From positions 13,997,067 to 14,061,066 of the forward strand of contig NC_051087.1 in the NCBI RefSeq assembly GCF_901709675.1: a DNA stretch of 64,000 nt. Reading direction: 5' to 3'. The position numbers and the translations under genes were made by a program. The notes below the pieces were generated by a model. It was not told the DNA's origin, ran no database searches, and was given only the letters and a program-made list of their open reading frames with translations. The DNA is from Syngnathus acus. Lineage: Eukaryota; Chordata; Actinopteri; Syngnathiformes; Syngnathidae. Of the stretch, positions 46,580-57,049 are shown in pieces; within the stretch, counting starts at the first letter, position 1; each line of letters opens with the position of its first letter.

Positions 46580-47518
46580 TAAGGGTACATAGGGTGTATA
46601 ATGAGTTACCTCCTAAGGCTTAGAACCTAAGCCCTGTCAACAAACTGTTGGTAATCTTTTTCTGTAATCAGTTTTCAATATCTTGAATAAGAATCATTTT
46701 CTTAGTGATGAGGCTTCAAACCACCTTTTGCTCCCCCACTTTAGTTTTTTCAATCACTCCAGAACATACAGTAACAAACAGCCCATTGACACTGTTGTAC
46801 AATAGAATATTTCACATTCAAGCATGGATAAAACGGCTGCTGAGCTGGAGTGCCAGCAACATCAATCTGTTTATGTGGGGCTTTTGTGTTCCCCTGAAAC
46901 CTCTCAAGCTGAAACTCTATTTCCGATAAGTAGGACTCATGTCGTCCTTAATGTATGCAAAGCTTAATGGTCTATGGTCAAATCTAATTTTTTTTTAAAT
47001 TTTGCAACCTCCTCCATACTTTATTCTTGTTTACGTCTGGGCCTCTTGCCAGAAATCAGAGATGTGGTGAACTGATGATTCTTTGGTGACGTCATTACTT
47101 GGAAATGGCAATTAAAGATGCGGTCACGTCATTAACACGTGTCACACATCAATCCTCTCTATGTCATTACTCCACAACTCTCAACATGAGTGCGCTTCTC
47201 CAGCCTCCAAGCATTAGCCATCCTTAAACATAGCTCGCAGTGCAAATTTGTAGTGTGAAGTGTGAATGCATTTTTTATTTTGCTCATGTAAGTGCAGAGC
47301 CATAAAAATGTTTTCATTTTCTTGATGTGACCAAATGGCCCTAACCCCTAACCCTAACCCCAAAATATCTAATTCATCCCTAAAGGTACATTCATCATTT
47401 CACATTTACATCTTTCCTATTTTAATTTTGAAACATATTTATTTGATTTAAAAGCCTGATTGGAATAAAAATGCTTCATTTACACTCCCCATTCAAAATA
47501 ATCTTATATAATCTTATA
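46580..47518. other. Unassigned; short telomere-like run at 47338-47361
   Basis: The sequence has GGCCCTAACCCCTAACCCTA followed by ACCCC, about four CCCTAA-type units. It is too short to be an interstitial telomere array of note. CACGTCATT and TGACGTCATT lie at about 47085-47135. Confidence 0.45.
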
Positions 47519-47520
47519 TA

Positions 47521-48315
47521 CCGTAATTTTCGGACTATAAATCGCTCCGGAGTATAAGTCGCACCAGCCATAAAATGCCCAAAAATCTGAAAAAAAACAT
47601 ATATAAGTCGCTCCGGAGTATAAGTCGCATTTTGGGGGGCAATTTATTCGACAAAATCCAACACCAAGAACAGACATGAACGAGCAACAACAGGCTAAAC
47701 GTATGCTAACGTGACAAACACAAACGAGGAGCTGAGAACGGGCCTGACGTAACATTCAGTTATTTAAAAAAAACTATTACATAAATAACACATTTATAAA
47801 ACCATCTGTGTCACTCCAATTCATTAAATCCATCGATCGTCCTTTGTCAACAATGCCGTGTGCCGCGCCGCAGTTCAAATTATTCCACAGGCCCATACAA
47901 CGATATATAAACTATATTTTAAATAACTATCACATAAACAACAATATTATCAAACCATTTGTGTCACTCCAAATCATTAAATCCATCGATCAAATTTCTC
48001 GTCCTTTATGTCATCCTGGTGACAGAGGACATGTCCAGAGTATATGGCGCTTTAAAGTGTTAATTACTTTATTAGATTTTTTCTCTCTATTTTTCATGTT
48101 TTGAATATGTTCAAGATAAAGGTATCAAAGCATGTGAAGTGATCAACTATACTAAAAACAACATGTGAAGTGGTCAACTATACTTGTAAGTAAGTGATGT
48201 GTTAATGATCAAGTAAAAATTTGTGAAAAAAAACATATAAGTCGCTCCTGAGTATAAGTCGCCCCCCCCACCCAAACTATGAAAAAAAACGTGACTTATA
48301 GTCCGAAAATTACGG
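47521..48315. mobile_element. CCGT-type inverted-repeat element of the 'ataagtcgc' family, complete (795 bp)
   Basis: Left end CCGTAATTTTCGGACTATAA, right end its complement (TTATAGTCCGAAAATTACGG), both flanked by TA (47519-47520, 48316-48317). Repeated ATAAGTCGCTCCGGAGTATA motifs lie at both ends. The body matches the copy at 4230-5369 but has a single copy of the 176-bp unit. No transposase. Confidence 0.9.
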
Positions 48316-48469
48316 TAATATAAAATCAAGCCCATTCCGATTAAGATTTTATTCCGACTACGAGGGTGAGTTTATGTCGATTGATCCCCTTAAAGTTTTT
48401 GACCAAAAACCTCATTCTTTTCATGTATTTAGTATTGTGAACAAGCGGAATCTTTTGAATTTATTATGG

Positions 48470-48560
48470 ATTTTAAGTATTTATGCTTCATCTATAAAGC
48501 GCTACATGGACTAGCCCCTCCGCCTGTGTCTACCTTGTTCAGACCTTCAAGACTTCAAGT
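48470..48560 (+). pseudogene. Short LINE RT C-terminal fragment
   Basis: FKYLCFIYKALHGLAPPPVS is readable and corresponds to the VLLxxYKALHGLAPPYL region of L2/CR1-type LINE proteins. It runs into a duplicated block with a (TC)n tract. Confidence 0.55.
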
Positions 48561-48587
48561 GGCCTGAGAATCAGGGCCTCCTCCAGA

Positions 48588-48651
<64 letters not shown>
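48588..48651. repeat. (TC)n microsatellite
   Basis: About 30 uninterrupted TC units in copy 1 of the duplicated block. The same tract in copy 2 (49505-49562) is interrupted. Confidence 0.97.
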
Positions 48652-48654
<3 letters not shown>

Positions 48655-48756
48655 GTGATTGGTTTCTTCTAAGCAAAACAATATTACTTGCAAAAATTAA
48701 AACATTTTAAGTCATTTAATTTACTAATCAGATGGTTTATTAGAGGCTGTCCTACA

Positions 48757-49128
48757 TGTCACGACTCGTCCCCGGTTGTTTTATTATGCGTAGGTTGTCA
48801 TGGTTTCTGTCTGCGTCTGTGTACTCGCTCCTCCCTTCCTGTGTCTACTAACAATCAAAGTACGAATCACAGTCACCTGCCTCTCGTTACCTGTCTCGTA
48901 TTTAAGTCCTGTCTGCCCCTCACTCCCCTGTCGGATCGTTGATGTCTTCTCGTCTCATGTCTTCTTGTTTCTTGGTTCCTGTCTTTGTCAGTTCTGTTTC
49001 GGTTAGCCAGTCTGTCGGTCGGTCCCTTAAGTTATGTTAGTTTGCCGGTTCTGTTGGTCTTGTTCCCCTCATCCTCCCTTCCAACTACCTTTTCCCTCAA
49101 TAAACCCTGCTCCATTCCGATCCTGACA
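48757..49128 (+). mobile_element. Solo LTR, copy A (372 bp)
   Basis: It starts TGTCACGACTCGTCCCC and ends GATCCTGACA. An exact 5-bp duplication, CTACA, lies at 48752-48756 and 49129-49133. A TATA-like CGTATTTAAG lies at about 48897 and AATAAA at 49099-49104, so the LTR is plus-oriented. The 5-bp duplication and TG..CA ends fit a Ty3/gypsy-type element. The internal region was lost, presumably by LTR-LTR recombination. Confidence 0.88.
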
Positions 49129-49154
49129 CTACACGTACTGTATGTATGTAGAGC

Positions 49155-49469
49155 ACAGGTGTCAAACTCAAGGCCCGGGGGCCAGATACGGCCCGCCACA
49201 TCATTTTATGTGGCCCGCGAAGACAAATTGTGCATCATATTTGTGTGTCATTACTAGAATTGCAAATTGTCTTCACTTTTAATATCTTTTTTTTTAACTA
49301 TTTGACCAGTTTTTACTCGCCTGATTCGAAAACGAGTTTGTTTTGTAGCTCTTACTGTATATAATATGAGGTGCTCATACATTTATTTGGGTTGACAGTC
49401 ATAATGGCCCTCCGAAAGACGCTATGACGACAATGTGGCCCGCCAAAAAAATGAGTTTGACACCCCTGA
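49155..49469 (+). mobile_element. hAT-type miniature element ('GTGTCAAACTC' family), copy 4
   Basis: ACAGGTGTCAAACTCAAGGC to GAGTTTGACACCCCTGA. The 8-bp duplication TGTAGAGC / TGTAGAGA lies at 49147-49154 and 49470-49477 (7 of 8). It lies at the junction of the 208-bp duplicated block. Confidence 0.9.
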
Positions 49470-49673
49470 TGTAGAGAATCAGAGCCTCCTCCAGAGTCTG
49501 AGGGCTCTCTCTCTCGCACTCTTTCTCTCTCTCTCTCTCTCCCCCTCTCTCGCTCTCCCTCTCAATGTGATTGCTTTCTTCTAAGCTAAACAATATTACT
49601 GCAAAAATTAAAACATTTTAAGTCATTTAATTTACTAATCAGATGGTTTATTAGAAGCTGTCCTACATGTGTG

Positions 49674-49846
49674 TATGTATGTATGTATGATGTATGTATG
49701 TATTTATTTATTTATTTATTTATTTATTTATTTGTATGTTATATTTTCTTTCCTATGTATTGAGCAGGCCTGGGGACTACGGATTTGTAGCTATAATCTG
49801 GCATATTTACATTTCTTTTTGTACTGATGTTCGTTAATGTAAATAA

Positions 49847-49879
<33 letters not shown>

Positions 49880-49900
49880 AAATAAATAAATAACATATAT
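49674..49900 (+). mobile_element. LINE 3' end with (GTAT)n, (TTTA)n and (ATAA)n tracts
   Basis: A (GTAT)n/(TTTA)n stretch at 49674-49732 precedes AGGCCTGGGGACTACGGATT and TGTTCGTTAATGTAAATAA, which resemble the LINE 3' end at 14540-14650. An (ATAA)n tail follows (49843-49890). Confidence 0.5.
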
Positions 49901-49904
49901 AGAT

Positions 49905-51095
49905 ATATATTTACGTATAATATCTCCAAGCGGAAGCATGTAAATACTGAACAGTATAGTTCCAAGTACCGATCCCTGCAGGACACCACATGCCACATTA
50001 TTAAACTCAGCAGTCGTGTCGTGGGTCCTCTCTGAGAGATAAGAACTAAACCAGAAGAGTGCTGACCCCAAAAAAACTAGGTTTCAAGGCGACCTAATAA
50101 TATTTTGGGATACTACATACTTTAGCAAGGGTTGTCTCAGTAGAGTCGTCACCTCTAAAACCAGACTGAAAAGGTTCAGATCGATTGTTAGCAATCATAT
50201 AATCATTAAATTGTTGCGCTACAACTTTTTCGTGAAATTTTGCAATGAACGGGAGATTTGAAGATATAATTACTGAGATAGTCTGGGTCGAGGTTTGGTC
50301 GCTTAAATAATGATTGAATAATAGTGGTCTGAAAGGCTGTTGTGGGCACACAGTCAGAGGAGACAGACTCATTAATTATATTTAAGACGGATGGTCCTAA
50401 AATCTGAAATAGTTCTTTAACGAGTTTGCCAGGAAGCGTGTCGAGTAAGCAAGTTGTCTGTTTTACCGCACTAACCAGTTGTGTAAGGCTTTCAAGGGAC
50501 ACATTTTTAAAATCGAAGAGGGTTGTCACATGATTGTCAGCCTTATTTATATTCTTCCATAACCACAGGTTTTGACTGGGTTTTTGGAACAGTCTCCGTA
50601 ATCTCATCCCTAATGAACTGAATCTTCTGTTCTGAATCGTCGGCTGAGTGAGGGGAGCTGCTGCTGTTACGCCACAGTATCAAATAAATATTTGGGGTTG
50701 TTTTTTTGAGACCGATAATTCAAGAGAAATAATTAGTTTTTGGTAAAATGAGCGCTTCTTTGTATTTCAGCAGGCTGTCAAACCATACCTGATAGAAAAC
50801 CTCAAGTTTAGTTCAATGCCATTTTCGCTCAAGCTTGTTTCATAATTTTTTAAGTGTGCGAGTTTTATACCAAAGAGTAAGCCTCCTAGGACGAGTTTTA
50901 AGACATACCACTGAATCAAGGGCAAAGCAGCATTGAAACCATTTGTGAGATGACTTGATTGACATGTCAAAAGGATTTGTGCAAGTGAGACGCATGAACA
51001 CCCAAGTTCTAATTGGGTTGATATTTTTAGTGTACATGAAAACTGCATCCGATGATAATTTTAATCCAAATTCTGATGGAACTAAAGACAACTTG
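49905..51095 (-). pseudogene. L2-type LINE ORF2 pseudogene, decayed and cut at the RT palm
   Basis: Read on the minus strand from 51095: DSVVCLKTRPRRLTLWYKTR (linker after the endonuclease), then FKNVSLESLTQLVSAVKQTT, LLDTLPGKLVKELFQILGPS, VLNIINESVSSDCVPTTAFQ, NLPFIAKFHEKVVAQQFNDY, then FRGDDSTETTLAKV, and finally GVLQGSVLGTILFSIYMLPL with GDIIRKY. It stops before the YADD motif at about 49912, where AT repeats begin. Multiple frameshifts are present. The family matches the copy at 62447-63811 (shared [14 protein letters not shown]). Confidence 0.87.
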
Positions 51096-51099
51096 TCCG

Positions 51100-53265
51100 T
51101 GTAAACGTAGCCAGTGCTACTTCTAATCCCACTTGAAACATGGAGAATAAAGTGGACATTTTTAGTGATAGTAATAATTCAGATATGCAGACAATTCATG
51201 TGTTATGCACGGCAATAACGTGATGTCTCATTTCCCCACAATATGTGTACCTACATGCTCCTCAATCTGTGACGAGCTCCTACTTCCGTAAACACTGCTT
51301 TATTTGACATTAATTGGTGCTCTATTTCATGGAGGCATGCCGCTCACATTGGAAATCGCATTTGTTTTTGTATTATGAATGAGTACATGAAATAATCTGC
51401 TCTAACAAAAATCTGAATTGCGCATCACGCACTACAATGTGAATGTCACCCAAGGGATGAGGATACTGCATTCATCCCTTAACTGATTCCAAGGGGATTA
51501 TTTTGCCCCAAATTGAGAACAGCCACCAACTATTCTAAAGATTTCAACTTGCCTTTCTCTTGCCTTTCTCTTCTCTGGAATATCTGCACTCAGGTGGTTT
51601 ATCCGTCTCTTCACTCCCCGGAGGAGAAATATCCCCAGGAGTCATCTCCACAGATATGTATCTCAACATCCACTATTGTTGACAGTTTGACCATGGGAGC
51701 CACTATGCCTGGTGAATACTGTGGCATATTGTGACACACAACAGAAACATAAGGAAGTGCATCTGTTGAGCCCTCCGAATGACCCACATCTGATCTAAAT
51801 GTCATTGATAAGAGCTGATCTACCTGCCTCTGCCATAACATGTAGTTCTTCTCTTTCGATGTAAATAGTCGGCCCTTAGCTCTATGTTCTCTGCAATACT
51901 TGTCTCTCCAGTATATTTTGATTGACATCTTCTACTTGAAATGAATTCAATCGGAAAACCAAAAACGTGTGAGATGTCAAAGTCACACCCACTGCCGGTG
52001 TTTTGTAAATAGCCTGCACGCTTGCATATAAAGTAAGTAAATGTCTTACTATTCTGTCTCAAATCACCCACAGTTTTATCATTTCAAAACCATATTAATA
52101 ATCTAAACCGCTCAACTTGTCACTGGGCATTAAAAAACACGTTCTGAATGTATTGTGACACATACTGGCTGAATCCCTTGTCCGTCCCTGAAGCCGATAT
52201 GAAACATTTGCTTAATCATACGTTTTATGTCATTCAGTCAAAAATGTGTTTTGCCTTAAAGTAAAAAATAATCAGAAGAATTGCTTGTTGATGGTGTGAG
52301 TAGAGATAAACAAGTCCATACAGTATGGTCAATTGGTTTCGGGTTGTGGAGCGTGAGTCTCTGGTGTGGCAAGTGGCATTCCTCCAATGATATTATATTC
52401 ATTGTCAAACTGTGGTGTGACAACGGTATTAGACTCAGATGCAACCACATTTTGGAGAAATTTCTCTTTGTAACTTCTGAAGATGTTAGTTGAGTGATTT
52501 ACAGCTACCTGGAGCCATCCTAAGAGCCACATGTTGACCACCCTGGCCCTCATATTAAGGAAAAGCAATCTGGCAGAGGAAAAATAAAGTTTACGACTTC
52601 CAGAAAAAGTCAAGAAAAACAAACTGAATTTGGTTCTTGCTAAACTGAGTTCTTGTGAGGTACATGGCTGTCTTGTGTAATATGTTGATATCACGTGCAA
52701 CAGTGACACAGAGGTAGTACAAACATGAAGCGCAGCAATTGCACAATTTAACATGCATAATGCAGCTCAGTGTGGGTGTGTGTGGGTATGTGTGCATGTG
52801 TGTGCGTGCACGTGAATGTGTACTGTTGGAGCCTATTAAAAACATCATTATGACAATAGTTATAGCTCACATTATGGCTTGTCTGGCACGCTACTCGTAA
52901 ACTTGAGATGACATTTTCCAGGTATGCTAAATAATACATTGTGCACCGTGTTGTATTGTGAGTCGGATTATATTAATGTTCGTGTCAATGAGAATCTGTA
53001 AGACAGAGGTAGATGTCTGCCCACATTTTAGGTACTCACAAACTAATGTGTCAACGTGGCAGTGACAAATTCGGCTTTATTAGATCTGTCATCTTTACAA
53101 TAAAGCCATTCGTCAAAAGCTTATGAAGGCATCAAAGTTGCTGAAAATTGACCCAAAACATTGCTGAAAGTAGAAATAAAGAATTTATTTAGATACACAG
53201 ACAAAAAGAATTACAAAACCGATTAAGGATAGTCCGAATTTTATCTAGCTGCAAAGCTCTGAGGA
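51100..53265. other. Unassigned sequence
   Basis: About 2.2 kb with no recognised exon or element apart from a GT-rich run at 52771-52815. Only short, unrecognised frames occur. Confidence 0.4.
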
Positions 53266-53273
53266 GCACATCT

Positions 53274-53634
53274 TGTCATGTCTCGTCCCCAGTTTGGTTA
53301 TGTGTGTAGATTGTCATCGTGTCTGTGTGCTCGCCCCTCCCTTCCTGTGTGCCCGTGATTAGTGTAATCATACTCACCTGCCTCTTGTTACCTGTGTTGT
53401 ATTTAAGTTCTGTTTGTGTGTCACTCCCTGTCGGAGCATTGCCTGCATGCATTTGCTGCTGTCATGGAAGGCCACCCTGTCTGTTTTGCCTCGCGTCTCT
53501 GTTTGGTTCCTGTTATTGATTTTGCCAGTAAGTTATGTTAGTTTGCCGAGTCTGTCTTTTGAGTTCCTGCAATAAACCCTGGTCCAAGCTGCACTTGGTC
53601 GCCCTGCTCCATTTCCACACTCCGATCCGTGACA
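53274..53634 (+). mobile_element. Solo LTR, copy B (361 bp), same family as 48757-49128
   Basis: It starts TGTCATGTCTCGTCCCC and ends GATCCGTGACA. An exact 5-bp duplication, CATCT, lies at 53269-53273 and 53635-53639. It shares CTCCCTTCCTGTGT, ACTCACCTGCCTCTTGTTAC, GTATTTAAGTTCTG, AGTTATGTTAGTTTGCCG and CAATAAACCCTG with copy A. Confidence 0.9.
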
Positions 53635-53934
53635 CATCTGTTTGATTTGTCCTTTGTGAGTCTCTGATTTGTGTAAAAACAAACAAAAAAAACATCCATG
53701 ATTACGTCTTCTAAAGTGTTCATCTCAGCAGCTAACTTGAAAGGAAGCACAATTTTGTACTAAAATGCTGAATTAAAACAGGTTAAAAATTACAGACACT
53801 TGCGCGCACACATGGACACACGCACACGCGAATGCACACACACGCACACACCAGTATTTTGAGCAGTAATTCAAATTGTGACCTTTAGACAACAGATTGT
53901 TGACTGTTTTGACCATATTATTTCGTTATCATTG

Positions 53935-54165
53935 GCACGCTAGTCGACTGATTAAAGCGTCTACCTCACAGAGGTTGTTGGTTTGATTCCGGCTTCGGCC
54001 TTCTTAAGTGGAGTTTGCTTGTTCGTACTGTGCCTGCGTGTGTTTCCTCCCACACTACAAAACACACATTGTTGGATCAAACACTCCAAGTTGTCGGTCG
54101 GTGGCCTGTGATAGGCTCCAGCACGCCCATGACCCTCGTGAGGAAAAGTGGTTTACAAATTGGAT
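53935..54165 (+). mobile_element. Decayed tRNA-derived SINE
   Basis: The head GACTGATTAAAGCGTCTACC and GGTTTGATTCCGGCTTCGGC (B-box-like GGTTTGATTCC) leads into TGGAGTTTGCTTGTTC, TTTCCTCCCACAC, GTGATAGGCTCCAGCACGCC and AAATTGGATGGATGAC. It is the same family as 43635-43995, with a shortened middle. Confidence 0.78.
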
Positions 54166-54169
54166 GGAT

Positions 54170-54990
54170 GACCGTTTTGTTATCTTAATACACTTTGTGA
54201 AGTAGATGCAAAATTGTGATATACGGCTCCTGATCCTGTACCTTGTGTAGGCTAGATGGATGATCTACGAATAAAAAGCAAAATGTTAGGGCAAGATAGC
54301 CCCCCCCCCCAAAAAAAAAGTGATACAATGCACTTGCAGTGAAAAAGGCTTCGCAAGAATGTTTTATTACGTGTAATGGCAGAAAATAATTGAGACACTG
54401 ACTCTTTGTGACAGCTTGACCATTTTCTGGTGAGTTTTTTTTTCTTTCAAATGAAGGCATTACATTCGCAAAGCCTGTAGCCTTTTTTTGAACTCCCAGA
54501 GAGATAGTTGAATCACACAGACGCATTGTGTTTCCAAGCAAAAAACATATCTGTGCACATCCTCCACCCCACGCAAGCTGACCTACCGTCGCTCTTTCTC
54601 TCAGCACTGATCAGTGCCATTAGTGGAGTCAAGAGAGCCATGCACAACACACCATATGCTGCTCCATGCAATCTTCTCATTAGGTGGGAGCCTACTTAGT
54701 TCCTGCATGAATAGAAACATAAAACATCACGTACTGCCAAGTGCACATTGTCTACCGTCCAACTAAACACGTGCACACATAACATCAACGGGATATCGAA
54801 AGCTTGATACATCTATTAGCATCTATTAGCATCAAAGCAGTCAAACCAATCGATAAAATTAGACAGAGGAACATGCAAAGTTTTGACTGTAATGGCATGT
54901 TGTGATAGTATGATTGATTCATTATCTTATAAATCTTCGGGTATAACATATCCTCCTCCATATCCTAGGAAAAATACAACAGCAAAAGAC
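54170..54990. other. No recognised feature
   Basis: Unassigned. The run CCCCCCCCCC AAAAAAAAA occurs at about 54300-54319. Confidence 0.4.
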
Positions 54991-54995
54991 ACTTC

Positions 54996-55110
54996 CAACT
55001 GGTTTGGAATGCAGCAGCGAGGCTTTACACTGTAAAATAACGATCATCATATCACTTCTATTTTGGCATCACTCCATTGGTTTTCATTTTGTTATAGTAT
55101 AAATTTTATG
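54996..55110 (+). pseudogene. L2-type LINE C-terminal fragment
   Basis: QLVWNAAARLYT is readable at 54996-55031, followed by a decayed version of the LxxLHWLPV region. It corresponds to [13 protein letters not shown] in the L2 copy at 62447-63811. It lies directly left of the LINE beginning at 55128. Confidence 0.65.
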
Positions 55111-55127
55111 ATTTTACTGATTAATTT

Positions 55128-56385
55128 TCAAGACCCCCTCCGTGAGTCGTCACCTTATCGTGGTGGAGGGGTTTGCGTGCCCCTATGATCCTAGGAGCCA
55201 TGTTGTCTGGGGCTTCATGCCCCTGGTAGGGTCACCCATGGCAAACGGGTCCTAGGTGAGGGGCCAGACAAAGTACGGCTCACATTAGCCCCTTATGAAG
55301 AAAAAAATAAATGGATCCCGTTTTCCCTCGCCCGGACGCGGGTCACCGGGGCCCCCCTCTGGAGCCAGGCCTGGAGGCGGGGCTCGAAGGCGAGCGTCTG
55401 GTGGCCGGGCCTTCGCCCATGGGGCCCGGCCGGGCACAGCCCGAAAAGAAAACGTGGGTCCCCCTTCCCATGGGCTCACCACCTGTGGGAGGGGCCAAAG
55501 GGGTCGGGTGCAGTGCAAGCTGGGCGGCGGCCAAAGGCAGGGACCTTGGCGGTCTGATCCCCGGCTGCAGAAGCTGGCTCTTGGGACATGGAATGTCACC
55601 TCTCTGGCTGGAAAGGAGCCCGAGCTGGTGTGCGAGGCAGAAAAGTTCCGACTAGATATAGTCGGACTTGCCTCCACGCACAGTTTGGGTTCCGGTACAA
55701 GCCCTCTCGAGAGGGGCTGGACTCTCTTCCACTCTGGAGTTGCCCACGGTGAGAGGCGTCGAGCAGGTGTGGGTATACTTATTGCCCCCCGGCTGGGCGC
55801 CTGCACATTGGGGTTTACCCCGGTGAACGAGAGGGTAGCCTCCCTCCGCCTTCGGGTGGGGGGACGGGTCCTGACTGTTGTTTGTGTCTATGCACCAAGC
55901 GGCAGCTCAGAGTACCCACCCTTCTTGGAGTCCCTGGAGGAAGTGCTGGAGAGCGCTCCTTCTGGGGACTCCATCGTTCTACTGGGTGACTTCAATGCTC
56001 ACGTGGGCAATGACAGTGAGACCTGGAAGGGCGTGATTGGGAGGAACGGCCCCCCCGATCTGAACCCGAGCGGTGTTCTATTATTGGACTTCTGTGCTCG
56101 ACACGGATTTTCTATAATGAACGCCATGTTCAAACATAAGGGTGTCCATGTGTGCACTTGGCACCAGGACACCCTAGGCTGCAGTTCGATGATCGACTTT
56201 GTAGTCGTGTCATCGGATTTGCGGCCGCATGTTTTGGACACTCGGGCGAAGAGAGGGGCGGAGCTGTCAACTGATCACCACCTGGTGGTGGGTTGGCTCC
56301 GATGGTGGGGGAAGATGCCGGTCCGACCTGGCAGACCCAAACGTTCTGTGAGGGTCTGCTGGGAACGTCTGGCGGTACTGTAGTT
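55128..56385 (+). mobile_element. LINE 5' end and endonuclease, 3' part missing
   Basis: It begins at CCCCCTCCGTGAGTCGTCAC and continues CTTATCGTGGTGGAGGGG, a 5' end I recognise from abundant fish LINEs. A GC-rich leader and the endonuclease ORF (55295-56383) follow. The similarity stops at about 56385, before any reverse transcriptase. No poly(A) or ATGG tail follows. Keeping the 5' end while losing the 3' end is the reverse of the usual LINE truncation. Confidence 0.85.
55295..56383 (+). CDS. LINE APE-type endonuclease domain ORF (362 aa), truncated ORF2
   Basis: An uninterrupted frame. Residues 1-90 are low-complexity, Gly/Arg/Pro-rich. The endonuclease-exonuclease-phosphatase fold follows: GTWNVTSL with Asn100, VYAP at 198-201, GDFNAHVGN at 231-239, [11 protein letters not shown] at 298-308 (Asp301), and STDHHLVV at 325-332 (the SDH-type catalytic His). 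The APE motif usually carrying Glu is GLASTH here. Its normal role is nicking target DNA for reverse transcription. After [10 protein letters not shown] the frame stops; a full ORF2 would continue into the RT for several hundred residues. Codons are CpG-rich, unlike the flanks. It may be young, since no stop interrupts it. The cognate C-terminus may be seen at 36585-38036. Confidence 0.9.
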   Translation: MKKKINGSRFPSPGRGSPGPPSGARPGGGARRRASGGRAFAHGARPGTARKENVGPPSHGLTTCGRGQRGRVQCKLGGGQRQGPWRSDPRLQKLALGTWNVTSLAGKEPELVCEAEKFRLDIVGLASTHSLGSGTSPLERGWTLFHSGVAHGERRRAGVGILIAPRLGACTLGFTPVNERVASLRLRVGGRVLTVVCVYAPSGSSEYPPFLESLEEVLESAPSGDSIVLLGDFNAHVGNDSETWKGVIGRNGPPDLNPSGVLLLDFCARHGFSIMNAMFKHKGVHVCTWHQDTLGCSSMIDFVVVSSDLRPHVLDTRAKRGAELSTDHHLVVGWLRWWGKMPVRPGRPKRSVRVCWERLAVL

Positions 56386-56590
56386 AACTGCTTTATTTGA
56401 CAAGCCTGCACATTGTAAAACATGAAAACAAAAACTCATGGGATGTGTAGCTATTGTGTGTTGGTGTCCCCAAAAATAACAAATGTTGTAGGCATAGTGT
56501 CTACTGATTATTATTGTTGTTGGAAACACTTGAGGGAGGACTGGCTGACTTGAGAAATAAAATAAGATAACAAGGATGGACGGGCGATTA

Positions 56591-56960
56591 CAGTAACCCC
56601 TCGCTACATCGCGGTTCGACTATCACGGCTTCAGTACAGCGCGGATTTTTTCCCCCAAAACAAAAACAATTCAGAAATTCTAAATAAACCTTCTAAATTG
56701 AGGAATTATGGCACGAAAGTTGCCCACACACCAGCTGAAGGCAAGGAGTGTCCACACAATTACAGTACGTACCTTTTTCTGAAAAATAGTTGTTACAACA
56801 ATAAGAGTTCCAAAAATATATTTACAGTATTGTACCTTGTTACAAAAAATTATAATAATAAGAGTTCTAAAACCATATTTACAGTATTTACACTTGTACC
56901 TTGCTATAAAAAGTTGTTATAATAATAAAAGTTCTAAAAACATATTTACAGTATGTATAC
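56591..56960. mobile_element. pogo-type element, left end, with internal tandem repeat
   Basis: The left end CAGTAACCCCTCGCTACATC is preceded by TA (56589-56590) and followed by GCGGTTCGACTATCACGGCT, similar in plan to 28898-29230. From about 56783 to 56955 three diverged units of about 60-85 bp repeat AATAAGAGTTCTAAAA and ATATTTACAGTAT. The right terminus was not found; a (CA)n tract follows. Confidence 0.65.
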
Positions 56961-56980
56961 TTTAGCTGCATATACATATG

Positions 56981-57046
56981 TCACGCACGCACGCATGCAC
57001 GCATGCACGCACACACACACACACGCACACACACACACACACACAC
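56981..57046. repeat. Compound (CACG)n/(CA)n microsatellite
   Basis: TCACGCACGCACGCATGCAC passing into a run of CA repeats ending at CACACTC. Confidence 0.95.
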
Positions 57047-57049
57047 TCT

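Larger units (their letters stand above)
48566..49673. repeat. 208-bp tandem duplication split by two insertions
   Basis: Copy 1 (48566-48756) and copy 2 (49474-49673) share GAGAATCAGGGCCTCCTCCA, a TC-rich tract, CAATATTACTTGCAAAAATT, AAACATTTTAAGTCATTTAA and GGTTTATTAGAGGCTGTCCT, with minor changes. Copy 1 is followed by a solo LTR, then a remnant GTATGTATGTAGAG, then a hAT miniature, then copy 2. Removing both insertions leaves a simple head-to-tail pair. Confidence 0.85.

Noticed and set aside
47338-47361. Interstitial telomere array
   Set aside because: Only about four imperfect CCCTAA units; too short to claim a fusion point or telomere healing.
55285-55806. Minus-strand 173-codon ORF rich in Pro/Arg
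   Set aside because: Antisense shadow of the GC-rich LINE endonuclease frame, which shows real catalytic motifs.
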